Notes: a model not told the origin generated them from the letters alone. DNA of 7,364 bases from Burkholderiaceae bacterium (GCA_023253905.1 JALREG010000226.1:1-7364); one strand, 5' to 3'; positions 1-5,862 are shown, numbered from the stretch's first letter. Translations and numbers: made by a program.

Positions 1-1578
1 CTCATGGATCCGCTCAAAGCGCAGTTTGCCCGCAAGACCGAGGCGCGAACGCTTGGCGAAATCATTCAGGACGCCGATGTGTTTCTGGGCCTGTCGGCGG
101 GCGGTGTGTTGAAGCCCGAGATGGTGGCGCGGATGGCGCCCAACCCGCTCATCTTCGCGCTCGCCAACCCCACGCCAGAGATCATGCCCGAGGAGGTGAA
201 GTCGGTGCGCGATGACGCAATCATCGCAACCGGCCGCACCGACTATTCGAACCAGGTCAATAACGTGTTGTGCTTTCCGTTCATTTTTCGCGGGGCACTG
301 GATGTCGGAGCCACCTCCATCACGCGCGAGATGGAAATCGCGGCCGTTCAGGCGCTGGCCGAACTTGCGCGTGCCGAGATGTCCGATATCGTGGCGGCCG
401 CCTATGGCGTACCAGGCGGCGGCTTTGGCCGCGAATACCTCATCCCCAAGCCGTTTGATCCCCGGCTGATCGTCATGATCGCGCCAGCGGTCGCGAAGGC
501 CGCCATGGAAAGCGGTGTGGCCACGCGTTCCATCACCGATTTCGATGCCTATCGGTCGCAGCTCGAGCAGTTCGTCTATCACTCGGGCAACTTCATGAAG
601 CCGATCTTCAGCAGCGCCCGCCGGGCGCGTGCCCGGCGGATTGCCTATGCCGAGGGCGAAGACGAGCGCGTGCTGCGCGCGGTACAGGTGGTGGTCGATG
701 AGAAGCTCGCGCGGCCGGTGGTGATCGGTCGTCCTATGGTGGTGGAGCAACGAATCGAACGGCTGGGCCTGCGGGTGCGACCCGGTGCCGATTTCGATCT
801 GATCAATCCCGACCAGGACGACCGCTATCGCGAATACTGGAGCGAGTATCTTCGTCTCACCTCGCGCAAGGGCGTCTCCGAGGCTTATGCCAAGCTCGAG
901 ATGCGCCGCCGCCCCACACTGATTGGCGCAATGCTGGTGCGGCTGGGCGCAGCCGACGGCATGATCTGCGGCACGGGCGGGCCCTTTTCCGAGCATCTTC
1001 GCTACATCGATCAGGTGATTGGCAAGAAGCCGGGCAGCCGCGTGTATGCGGCGATGAACACGCTGATGCTTCCCGGGCGCCAGCTCACACTGGTCGATAC
1101 CCACGTCAATATCGACCCGGATGCTGAGCAGCTTGCCGAGATCACCGTGGCCGCAGCAGATGAATTGCGTCGCTTCGGCATCCTGCCAAAGGTAGCCCTG
1201 CTGTCCCACTCGAACTTTGGATCCTCCGATCACCCGTCCGCGCTCAAGATGCGCGAGGCCCTCGCGTTGCTGCGCAAGCTCGCCCCCGCCCTCGAGGTTG
1301 ATGGCGAGATGCACGGCGATGTAGCCCTGGACCCATCCATTCGCGGGGTGGCGGATTGCGCGCTGACAGGCGGCGCAAACCTCCTGGTGATGCCAGGGAT
1401 CGACGCGGCCAACATCTCCTACAACCTGCTCAAGACGGCGGCGGGCAACAATGTTGCGATCGGTCCGGTGCTCCTGGGGGCGGCGCGCCCGGTTCATATC
1501 CTCACGCCGTCGGCGACGGTGCGGCGGATCGTGAACATGACCGCCTGGACCGTGGTGGACGCCAACAGCGATCGCTAG
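1..1578 (+). CDS. maeB: NADP-dependent malic enzyme with C-terminal phosphotransacetylase-like domain (MaeB type), 5'-truncated by window edge
   Basis: The enzyme oxidatively decarboxylates malate to pyruvate, producing NADPH in the cytoplasm. The window holds about 525 codons in frame 1. E. coli MaeB is about 759 residues, so roughly the first 230 (malate-binding domain and start of the nucleotide-binding domain) lie upstream. Residues 1-175 are the end of the malic enzyme NAD(P)-binding domain, with the hallmark strings FLGLSAGGVLKPEM, ALANPTPEIMPEE, ATGRTDY, NQVNNVLCFPFIFRGALDVGA. From about residue 197 (KPIFSSARRARARRIAYAEG) to the end is a phosphotransacetylase-like domain, with ANLLVMPGIDAANISYNLLK and GPVLLGAARPVHIL near the C-terminus. 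In this family that domain is known to act as an acetyl-CoA-responsive regulatory and oligomerisation module rather than an active Pta. The ATG at base 4 aligns to the interior of the family, so it is not the real start. The stop is TAG at 1576-1578. Family assignment is very secure; the symbol is by family type. Confidence 0.96.
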   Translation, partial: LMDPLKAQFARKTEARTLGEIIQDADVFLGLSAGGVLKPEMVARMAPNPLIFALANPTPEIMPEEVKSVRDDAIIATGRTDYSNQVNNVLCFPFIFRGALDVGATSITREMEIAAVQALAELARAEMSDIVAAAYGVPGGGFGREYLIPKPFDPRLIVMIAPAVAKAAMESGVATRSITDFDAYRSQLEQFVYHSGNFMKPIFSSARRARARRIAYAEGEDERVLRAVQVVVDEKLARPVVIGRPMVVEQRIERLGLRVRPGADFDLINPDQDDRYREYWSEYLRLTSRKGVSEAYAKLEMRRRPTLIGAMLVRLGAADGMICGTGGPFSEHLRYIDQVIGKKPGSRVYAAMNTLMLPGRQLTLVDTHVNIDPDAEQLAEITVAAADELRRFGILPKVALLSHSNFGSSDHPSALKMREALALLRKLAPALEVDGEMHGDVALDPSIRGVADCALTGGANLLVMPGIDAANISYNLLKTAAGNNVAIGPVLLGAARPVHILTPSATVRRIVNMTAWTVVDANSDR

Positions 1579-1596
1579 GCACGGAACCTGTTTCGC

Positions 1597-1613
1597 GGGG
1601 CCCGTCCGGCCCC
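1597..1613 (+). terminator. Possible hairpin after the malic enzyme gene
   Basis: A perfect inverted repeat GGGGCC / GGCCCC with a 5-base loop (CGTCC) lies 18 bases after the maeB stop. It is very GC-rich, as expected for a terminator stem, but no run of T follows (TTGCCATT only). It could be a weak or Rho-assisted terminator, or chance in GC-rich DNA. Confidence 0.3.
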
Positions 1614-1643
1614 TTGCCATTCCGGCATAGGCTGACCGATACT
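1614..1643 (+). promoter_or_regulatory. Possible sigma-70 promoter upstream of the Tgl-like gene
   Basis: TTGCCA (1614-1619, five of six to the -35 consensus) is followed after 18 bases by GATACT (1638-1643, four of six to the -10 consensus). Transcription would start near 1650, directly at the first ATG of the next ORF (1651). If the promoter is real, either that ATG is used leaderless or translation starts at the next ATG (1741), leaving a leader of about 90 nt. The call rests on pattern matching only. Confidence 0.35.
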
Positions 1644-1650
1644 TGCACGC

Positions 1651-2790
1651 ATGAACCGGATCTACAAAGAATCCGGACAGGGGGAGCATAAGGGAGTCCG
1701 GATCGGTGGGGCGGGTGTTGCCGCAGATCCGGGTCGGGACATGCGGCGTCTGCGTGCGTGGCTCGACGAGCTGGGTCTGCTTTCCCATGTCCGGATCGAG
1801 GCAAACGACTCGTCGCTGTGCGCGGGCCTGGTACCCGAGTCTGGGGTCACCTGGGCGCCGCACCTCGACACCACCGCGCTGGGCAAGGTGCTCGCCGAAC
1901 AGTGCGGCCGCGACGAACGCCATACCGAGCGCGAAGTGCTTGCCGGCCTGCTGCTGTCGCCGCTCGCGCTCGATTTCCCGGACTTCGACGAGTTTGAATC
2001 GGCGGTGCGGATTCGTGTTGACACGGCCCAGGCCGGAGCCGCCACGGCACTCCGGTTCGATATCGATCAGTACCGTCCCGAGGCGTATTGGGAACGTCTG
2101 GAATCCGGTAGCTTCAGCCTGCGTCCGGGCTGTAGCCTGGTTGGTGCGCTTGCCGCCGCCACGCAGCCCGGTCCGGGCGAGGATCCTTATGGCTTTGGCT
2201 GCTATCGCGCCTCCGAATACGTGATGCTGCTTGCGATTGCGCGGGAGGCCGCGCGCGCTCATCCTGAACTCAAGCAGCGCCTGCGTGAGCGCTCAATTCG
2301 CCGGCCGATCGAATCGCGCGAATTTCATGAGGTGCTGCTGCGAGAGCTCGGTACCTTTGAAGAGCCCTTGCCCGCTTGCTGGTTTGTTCCCGGCGATCGC
2401 ATCTGGTTTCGCAATCCCGATGCCCATTCCGCCGATGCCGAGGGCTTCGAGGGTTCCTGGGTCATCTATATCGGCGACGGATTGTTCTCCAATTTCTGGA
2501 AGCGCAATGCGCCCTTCACTCTCGAACGGAAATGTGTCGAGATCTACCACTGGCGCCACGCCACCTACCGTGGTGAAGATGGTGGCCTCCGGGTGGATGA
2601 AGACGAAGTGGCGCGCCGGGTGGCTCTGACCGAAGCCGACCCTGTGGAGCATGCGCGTGTGCTCGCTCTGATGCAACGCTGGCGCGACCCGCGCGGTGTG
2701 TACGAGTACGGCGGCTGCCTGGACCGCACCCGCGAGTGCGCGCGCTGGGTTCAGCCCAACAGCTGCGATATTGTTTTCCCACCGGCCTGA
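1651..2790 (+). CDS. Divergent Tgl-like (protein-glutamine gamma-glutamyltransferase fold) protein, function unproven
   Basis: Uncharacterised 379-residue protein. Residues 141-300 resemble, from my memory of its sequence, Bacillus subtilis Tgl (245 aa), the transglutaminase that cross-links spore-coat proteins. Matches in order: YW then G...L (Y146-W147, near Tgl 81-82); YGFGCYRASEYVMLLAIA (180-197), where C184 falls on catalytic Cys116; PGDRIWFRNPD (247-257) against LGDCLYFKNPE; GSWVIYIGDGLF (268-279) against GENVILLGEDKY. By this alignment Tgl Glu115 becomes G183, Glu187 becomes S269 and His200 is not conserved. E267, D276, H300 and H303 are nearby candidates for replacement. Residues 1-140 and 305-379 have no family I recognise. 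No signal peptide or membrane segment is visible, and nine cysteines suggest a cytosolic protein. Start uncertain: ATG 1651 lacks a Shine-Dalgarno sequence; ATG 1741 (MRRLRAWLDEL, preceded by GGGTCGGGAC) begins a better helix-like N-terminus and is equally plausible. The gene lies 51 bases upstream of the RNase gene on the same strand, so cotranscription is possible. The coding frame is solid and the fold assignment moderate; enzymatic activity is unknown. Confidence 0.8.
   Translation: MNRIYKESGQGEHKGVRIGGAGVAADPGRDMRRLRAWLDELGLLSHVRIEANDSSLCAGLVPESGVTWAPHLDTTALGKVLAEQCGRDERHTEREVLAGLLLSPLALDFPDFDEFESAVRIRVDTAQAGAATALRFDIDQYRPEAYWERLESGSFSLRPGCSLVGALAAATQPGPGEDPYGFGCYRASEYVMLLAIAREAARAHPELKQRLRERSIRRPIESREFHEVLLRELGTFEEPLPACWFVPGDRIWFRNPDAHSADAEGFEGSWVIYIGDGLFSNFWKRNAPFTLERKCVEIYHWRHATYRGEDGGLRVDEDEVARRVALTEADPVEHARVLALMQRWRDPRGVYEYGGCLDRTRECARWVQPNSCDIVFPPA
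1656..1797. repeat. Cluster of CCGGATC heptamers in both orientations
   Basis: CCGGATC occurs at 1656-1662, 1698-1704 and 1791-1797. Its complement GATCCGG occurs at 1726-1732, with a six-of-seven copy (ATCCGG) at 1671-1676. The first two copies form an inverted repeat with a 9-base loop. I found only two other exact copies in the window (5042-5048 and 5495-5501, both inside speDE). The cluster spans the uncertain 5' end of the Tgl-like gene. It could be an operator array, leader RNA structure or chance. Confidence 0.35.
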
Positions 2791-2803
2791 CCGACCAGGC
2801 CGG
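2782..2803 (+). terminator. Strong hairpin over the stop codon of the Tgl-like gene
   Basis: A perfect 8-bp inverted repeat CCGGCCTG / CAGGCCGG with a 6-base loop (ACCGAC). The TGA stop (2788-2790) sits at the top of the left arm. No T-run follows, so it is not a canonical intrinsic terminator. It could stabilise the 3' end, attenuate read-through into the RNase gene, or act with Rho. Confidence 0.4.
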
Positions 2804-2841
2804 CGCTTGCCAAACCGCTTGCGCTGTGGCCTAGTACGGAA

Positions 2842-3273
2842 ATGATTACACGATGGCTGTCAGTTTTTGTTTGCACCGCTCTGCTGGTGCTGACCGGTTG
2901 GCTGGGCGGCGGTTTGGCGCCTGCGCAGGCACAGCGTGCCTCGCCCGAAGCGGCCCCAGCGATTGGCTGGGTCGATCTTGCCGAGCTTCCGCCAGAAGCG
3001 CGCGAAACGCTGCGTCTGATCAAGGCGGGCGGGCCTTTTCCATACGACAAAGACGGTACGCGTTTCGGTAACCGCGAGCGGGTGTTGCCGCAGCGGCCAC
3101 CGGATCACTACACCGAGTACACCGTTCGCACGCCGGGTGAACGCACGCGGGGTGCGCGGCGGATTGTGGCGGGTGGCGATCCGCGAACCTCGGGTGAGTA
3201 CTTCTACACCGATGACCACTACAAGAGCTTTCGGCGCATTCGTGAGGCCCCAACCGGGAGGCAGGAACGATGA
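2842..3273 (+). CDS. Exported guanyl-specific ribonuclease, RNase Sa/barnase (N1/T1) family
   Basis: A small secreted endoribonuclease predicted to cut RNA 3' of guanosine through a 2',3'-cyclic phosphate. The 143-residue precursor begins with a clear Sec signal peptide: basic MITRW, a hydrophobic stretch 7-25, then A28-Q-A30 with cleavage likely before Q31. The mature domain of about 113 residues follows Streptomyces RNase Sa closely: LPPEARETLRLIKAGGPFPY (49-68), DG..F.NRE..LP (71-83), EYTVRTPG (92-99), RTRGARRI (101-108), YTDDHY (122-127). By alignment the catalytic residues are all present: E92 (Sa Glu54), R103 (Arg65), R107 (Arg69) and H126 (His85), with a 3-residue insertion between R107 and H126. 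The mature part has no cysteine, so the RNase Sa disulfide is absent. No delivery, adhesion or repeat domain is attached, so this is a free periplasmic or extracellular RNase rather than a CDI-type tip. The TGA stop overlaps the start of the inhibitor gene. The start is the only ATG before the signal peptide; its ribosome site (ACGGAA) is weak. Confidence 0.95.
   Translation: MITRWLSVFVCTALLVLTGWLGGGLAPAQAQRASPEAAPAIGWVDLAELPPEARETLRLIKAGGPFPYDKDGTRFGNRERVLPQRPPDHYTEYTVRTPGERTRGARRIVAGGDPRTSGEYFYTDDHYKSFRRIREAPTGRQER
3256..3261 (+). promoter_or_regulatory. Ribosome binding site of the barstar gene, inside the RNase coding end
   Basis: GGGAGG lies 8 bases before the ATG at 3270, within the last codons of the RNase gene. 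Together with the ATGA overlap it supports translational coupling of toxin and inhibitor. It looks stronger than the RNase gene's own site, which would favour inhibitor over nuclease. Confidence 0.75.
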
Positions 3274-3698
3274 CAGCACTCAGCAACATGCCAGCCCAAG
3301 CGATGCTGCCGCTGGCCGCGTACGATCTGGATGAACTGCTTCGAAACGCCAAGCGAAGCGGCCAGACGGTGCTTCGGGCCGACTTCGATGGTGTCGAAGA
3401 CAAGGCGGGCGTGATGAGTCGAATCGCTGAGGGCTTCGCGCTGCCGGGGCATTTTGGCGGCAATCTCGATGCCCTCTACGATTGCATCACTGATCTCAAA
3501 CCTGCAGCCGATGCTGATCAGCCCGGCTTTGTCGTGGTGCTTCAGCGCCTTCCTGCGGGCGCGCATTTCGACCGTGACCAGCGCGATGCGCTGCTTGATG
3601 TGTTTCGCGACACTGCTGACTTCTTTTTCGATAAGGGCATCGCATTTCGCGTGTTTTACTCGGTGGCCGACGCACGGGCCTCGCGCCCGGCTGCCTGA
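3270..3698 (+). CDS. Barstar-family ribonuclease inhibitor (immunity to the upstream RNase)
   Basis: A cytoplasmic protein of 142 residues expected to bind and block the active site of the RNase encoded immediately upstream, protecting the cell from nuclease that is not yet exported. The diagnostic barstar segment is ALPGHFGGNLDALYDCITDL (57-76). D67 and D71 correspond to barstar Asp35 and Asp39, the residues that plug the barnase active site; Y70 replaces Trp38 and C72 matches Cys40. Upstream, LRADFDGVEDKAGVMSRIAEGF (35-56) is the first strand and helix. FVVVLQRLP (87-95) and the C-terminal FFFDKGIAFRVFYSV (118-132) give the remaining strands. It is longer than B. amyloliquefaciens barstar (about 90 aa), by an N-terminal extension of about 30 residues and a short tail. 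It has no signal peptide. The start codon shares four bases with the RNase stop. Confidence 0.94.
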   Translation: MTALSNMPAQAMLPLAAYDLDELLRNAKRSGQTVLRADFDGVEDKAGVMSRIAEGFALPGHFGGNLDALYDCITDLKPAADADQPGFVVVLQRLPAGAHFDRDQRDALLDVFRDTADFFFDKGIAFRVFYSVADARASRPAA

Positions 3699-3705
3699 GA
3701 CGCGA

Positions 3706-3774
3706 CCGGGTATCGAAACCGCATTCGCATGCGCGGCATCCGTCGGCCGCTGCGACGCCTCACCGGTTTCCCGG
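3706..3774. terminator. Imperfect hairpin in the convergent gap between the barstar gene and rsmE
   Basis: The 78-base gap between two converging genes can fold. GAAACCG (3715-3721) pairs with CGGTTTC (3764-3770), CCGG (3706-3709) with CCGG (3771-3774), and an inner GCGGC/GCCGC (3733-3737 / 3746-3750) makes a second stem. On the minus strand the first bases after the rsmE stop read CCGG-GAAA-CCGG, a small stem with a GNRA tetraloop. There is no T-run on either strand. A bidirectional or Rho-assisted terminator is plausible from position, but weakly supported. Confidence 0.3.
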
Positions 3775-3776
3775 CC

Positions 3777-4526
3777 TCAAAAATCGCCGGCTATCGCCTG
3801 CAGGGCAGCGATTGCGGCCAGTCCGGCGGTTTCGGTGCGAAGTACTCGCGGGCCCAGGCTGACCGCCTGGAAGCCGGCTGAACGGGCCGCCGCCAGTTCT
3901 CTGTCATCCAGACCCGACTCGGGCCCCGCCAGCAGACAGATCGGGGAGCGTCCGGGCGCGCTGGCCCGCATGCAGGCCGATAACGTGGTGGGCGCCTGCG
4001 GGTCGAGCACGAGCCGGAGGGGGGCGGCCGACTGCGCGACCCAGCGTGCGATCGGGCTCGGTTCTTCCACGGTTGGGAGCAGATCGCGCCCGCTCTGCAT
4101 GCAGGCGGCCTCAGCAACTGCGCGCCAGTGCTCGAGCTTGCGCCGGGCGCGGTCCGTATCGAGACGGACCTGGCTGCGGTTTGAAAAAAGCGGGGTGATG
4201 TTGGTGGCGCCCAGTTCAACGGCTTTCTCGATGGTCCAATCCATTTTGTCTGCGCTTGAGAGGCACTGACCGAGGTGGATGACAAGCGGGCTTTCCGGGG
4301 TGGCGCGTAAGGCCGTCTCAATGACGAGTACGGCGCTTTCGGCTGCGCCCTCCAGCCGCGCTGCCCAGCGGGCTCCCCGTCCGTCGAAGAGCTCGACCCC
4401 GGCGCCTGCGCTGAGCCTCAAGACCCGCGTGAGGTAATGTCGCTGTCGGGTATCCAGCGCGACCCGGGCGCCGCTTGTAAAGGGCCGCGTGGGGTCGGCG
4501 GCGCGGATCAGCACGCGCGGGATCAA
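3777..4526 (-). CDS. rsmE: 16S rRNA (uracil(1498)-N3)-methyltransferase RsmE
   Basis: Methylates N3 of U1498 of 16S rRNA in the 30S subunit with SAM. The 249-residue length is typical. The N-terminal PUA-like RNA-binding domain covers about 1-70 (IPRVLI, HYLTRVLRL, LFDGRG), followed by a SPOUT/trefoil-knot domain. Family strings are KMDWTIEKAVELG (94-106), ITPLFSNRS (110-118), HWRAVAEAACMQSGR (133-147), LLAGPESGL (198-206) and the SAM-binding knot LGPRVLRTETAGLAA (224-238). The reading frame begins with TTG (4526-4524), not ATG. This start is supported because family members commonly begin M-x-IPR or M-IPR, and because the TTG overlaps the TGA stop of the upstream speDE fusion (TTGA). The arrangement implies coupling to, and cotranscription with, speDE. 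Confidence 0.95.
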   Translation of the reverse strand: MIPRVLIRAADPTRPFTSGARVALDTRQRHYLTRVLRLSAGAGVELFDGRGARWAARLEGAAESAVLVIETALRATPESPLVIHLGQCLSSADKMDWTIEKAVELGATNITPLFSNRSQVRLDTDRARRKLEHWRAVAEAACMQSGRDLLPTVEEPSPIARWVAQSAAPLRLVLDPQAPTTLSACMRASAPGRSPICLLAGPESGLDDRELAAARSAGFQAVSLGPRVLRTETAGLAAIAALQAIAGDF

Positions 4527-5827
4527 GGCTGTAGCGCCCGATAAAAATTGGGTAAGGCGAAGAGCCCGCCGTGCACCTGCTCGTTGTAGTAGTGCAGATC
4601 CTGGAGGCCGCGGGCGGCGATTCGTCGAGCGGCTTCTGCCGAATCAAGGGCCAGGGGGTCGAGTTCATCGGATGCCACCGCCATGCCCCAGTAGGCGCCA
4701 TAGAGCGGCACATGCACGCCCAGGGGGCGGACGATTGCAAACACTGCGCGCAGGTCGGCCAGGAGGGCGCGAACCCGTTCTGGACGATAGGCGGGTGCGC
4801 CGACGTGTAGCGCAAGTGCGCCGCCCGGGTTCAGCACGCTTTTCGCGAGTGCGAAGTAGTCGCGCGTGTAGAGCCGGTGCGCGGGCGTGTCGGGGTCGGT
4901 GAGATCGAGAATCACCAGGTCGAAACCTTCGCGCGAGCGGGCCAGAGCCTCGGTGGTGTCCCAGCCGTCGCCGATGCTGATCGCAACCCGCGGATCATCG
5001 AGCGCGCCTCGATGTACCGCCTGCAGGTGCGTACGAGACATCCGGATCACCTCGGCATCCAGCTCTGCGATCACGATACGGCGCATGCTGGGGTGCTTGA
5101 GAAGCTCTTCGGCCGAGCCACCGTCGCCGCCGCCCACGATCAGCGCGGTGGCGGGCGCCGGGTGGCTGGTTGCAGCGGGATGAATGATGGGCTCGTGGTA
5201 GTAGAACTCATCGCGTTCAGAGGTCATGAAGCAGCCATCCAAACGGAACAGCCGCCCCCACTGTGGCGTGTCGAACACCTCGAGCTTCTGCCATGGCGTC
5301 CTGACCGATTCAAGCCGCTGCGAGGCCCGAAATCCATACGCGCTGTCGCTATTGAGCCATTCGAGCAGCAGCCCCTGACCGTTAGGACTCGCTTTGGGCG
5401 CGGTGCGATCGGCCGGGGTACCGGCAAGCGAGGCAGCGGCCTGTGCAAACGGGTCGTCAATGCCGCGCAGCAGGCGCTCGATCACCCGCGAACCCGGATC
5501 GAATGCCTCAAGGAGCAGATCCAGCGCCCGCTCGGCTTTGGCCGAGTTATCGGTTGAGAAATTGCAGACATAGACATCGAGCGTGACACTGCGACGCTCT
5601 GGCCATGAATGGATAGCCAGATGCGATTCGGCGAGCAGCACCGCGCCGGTGACACCGCCGGGCTCGCCTTCGTGATCGGGAAACTGGACGTATTTTTCGT
5701 CGACCAGTGTGAGTGCGGACTGCTCAACCGCTCGCCGGCAGAGTGCCGCAAGACGGTCCGCGCTGGTGAGAAGTGACGGTTCGCAGCGGCAGTCGTAGAG
5801 GTCGGCGGTAAGGTGAAGTCCCTGCAT
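4523..5827 (-). CDS. Bifunctional fusion: S-adenosylmethionine decarboxylase (SpeD) - spermidine synthase (SpeE)
   Basis: One 434-residue ORF with two consecutive polyamine-pathway enzymes. Residues 1-127 are a class 1B AdoMet decarboxylase: GLHLTADLYDC (3-13), then LAESHLAIHSWPE (65-77). E67-S68 is the self-cleavage bond that would give the pyruvoyl group, and H73 and C88 match the processing and proton-donor residues (Thermotoga Ser63, His68, Cys83, constant offset 5). After a linker of about 25 residues, 153-434 is a full-length aminopropyltransferase: WQKLEVFDTPQWGRLFRLDG, DEFYYHE (206-212), dcSAM-binding VGGGDGGSAEELLKH (231-245), AELD (254-257), IGDGWD (285-290), D308-L-T-D311-P, and YYNEQVHGGLFALPNF (413-428). 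Departures from common SpeE are DPDTPAHRLYT after the catalytic Asp pair, LHVGAP instead of Q-x-x-SP, and VPLYGAYWGMA instead of the IPTYP/G type. The decarboxylase would make dcSAM and the partner domain would transfer its aminopropyl group, presumably to putrescine. Autocleavage after E67 would release a beta chain of about 67 residues and leave SpeE attached to the alpha chain. Starts at ATG 5827 after CGGGGTTTGA. Confidence 0.94.
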   Translation of the reverse strand: MQGLHLTADLYDCRCEPSLLTSADRLAALCRRAVEQSALTLVDEKYVQFPDHEGEPGGVTGAVLLAESHLAIHSWPERRSVTLDVYVCNFSTDNSAKAERALDLLLEAFDPGSRVIERLLRGIDDPFAQAAASLAGTPADRTAPKASPNGQGLLLEWLNSDSAYGFRASQRLESVRTPWQKLEVFDTPQWGRLFRLDGCFMTSERDEFYYHEPIIHPAATSHPAPATALIVGGGDGGSAEELLKHPSMRRIVIAELDAEVIRMSRTHLQAVHRGALDDPRVAISIGDGWDTTEALARSREGFDLVILDLTDPDTPAHRLYTRDYFALAKSVLNPGGALALHVGAPAYRPERVRALLADLRAVFAIVRPLGVHVPLYGAYWGMAVASDELDPLALDSAEAARRIAARGLQDLHYYNEQVHGGLFALPNFYRALQP

Positions 5828-5862
5828 TCAAACCCCGCGGACCGGAATCCGCAAAGCCTTCG

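Noticed and set aside
4..6. ATG near the left edge as the start of the malic enzyme gene
   Set aside because: The frame is open to base 1, and the residues from this Met align to the middle of the malic enzyme NAD-binding domain. It is an internal methionine of a truncated gene.
1662..2045. 127-codon minus-strand frame opposite the Tgl-like gene
   Set aside because: The composition is Ser/Arg/Pro-rich and shadow-like, whereas the plus-strand frame shows a coherent globular protein.
2842..3273. Contact-dependent inhibition or type VI effector interpretation of the RNase
   Set aside because: The protein is only a signal peptide plus one nuclease domain. There is no adhesin, PAAR, VgrG, Rhs or pretoxin domain in it or beside it.
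3454..4269. 271-codon open frame on the plus strand
   Set aside because: It runs antisense through most of rsmE and starts inside the barstar gene. Its translation is Arg/Ser/Ala-rich with no motif, a GC-driven shadow.
5828..5862. SAM- or polyamine-sensing riboswitch ahead of speDE
   Set aside because: The predicted leader is only about 29 nt, and the whole segment up to the promoter is too short for any known SAM riboswitch class.
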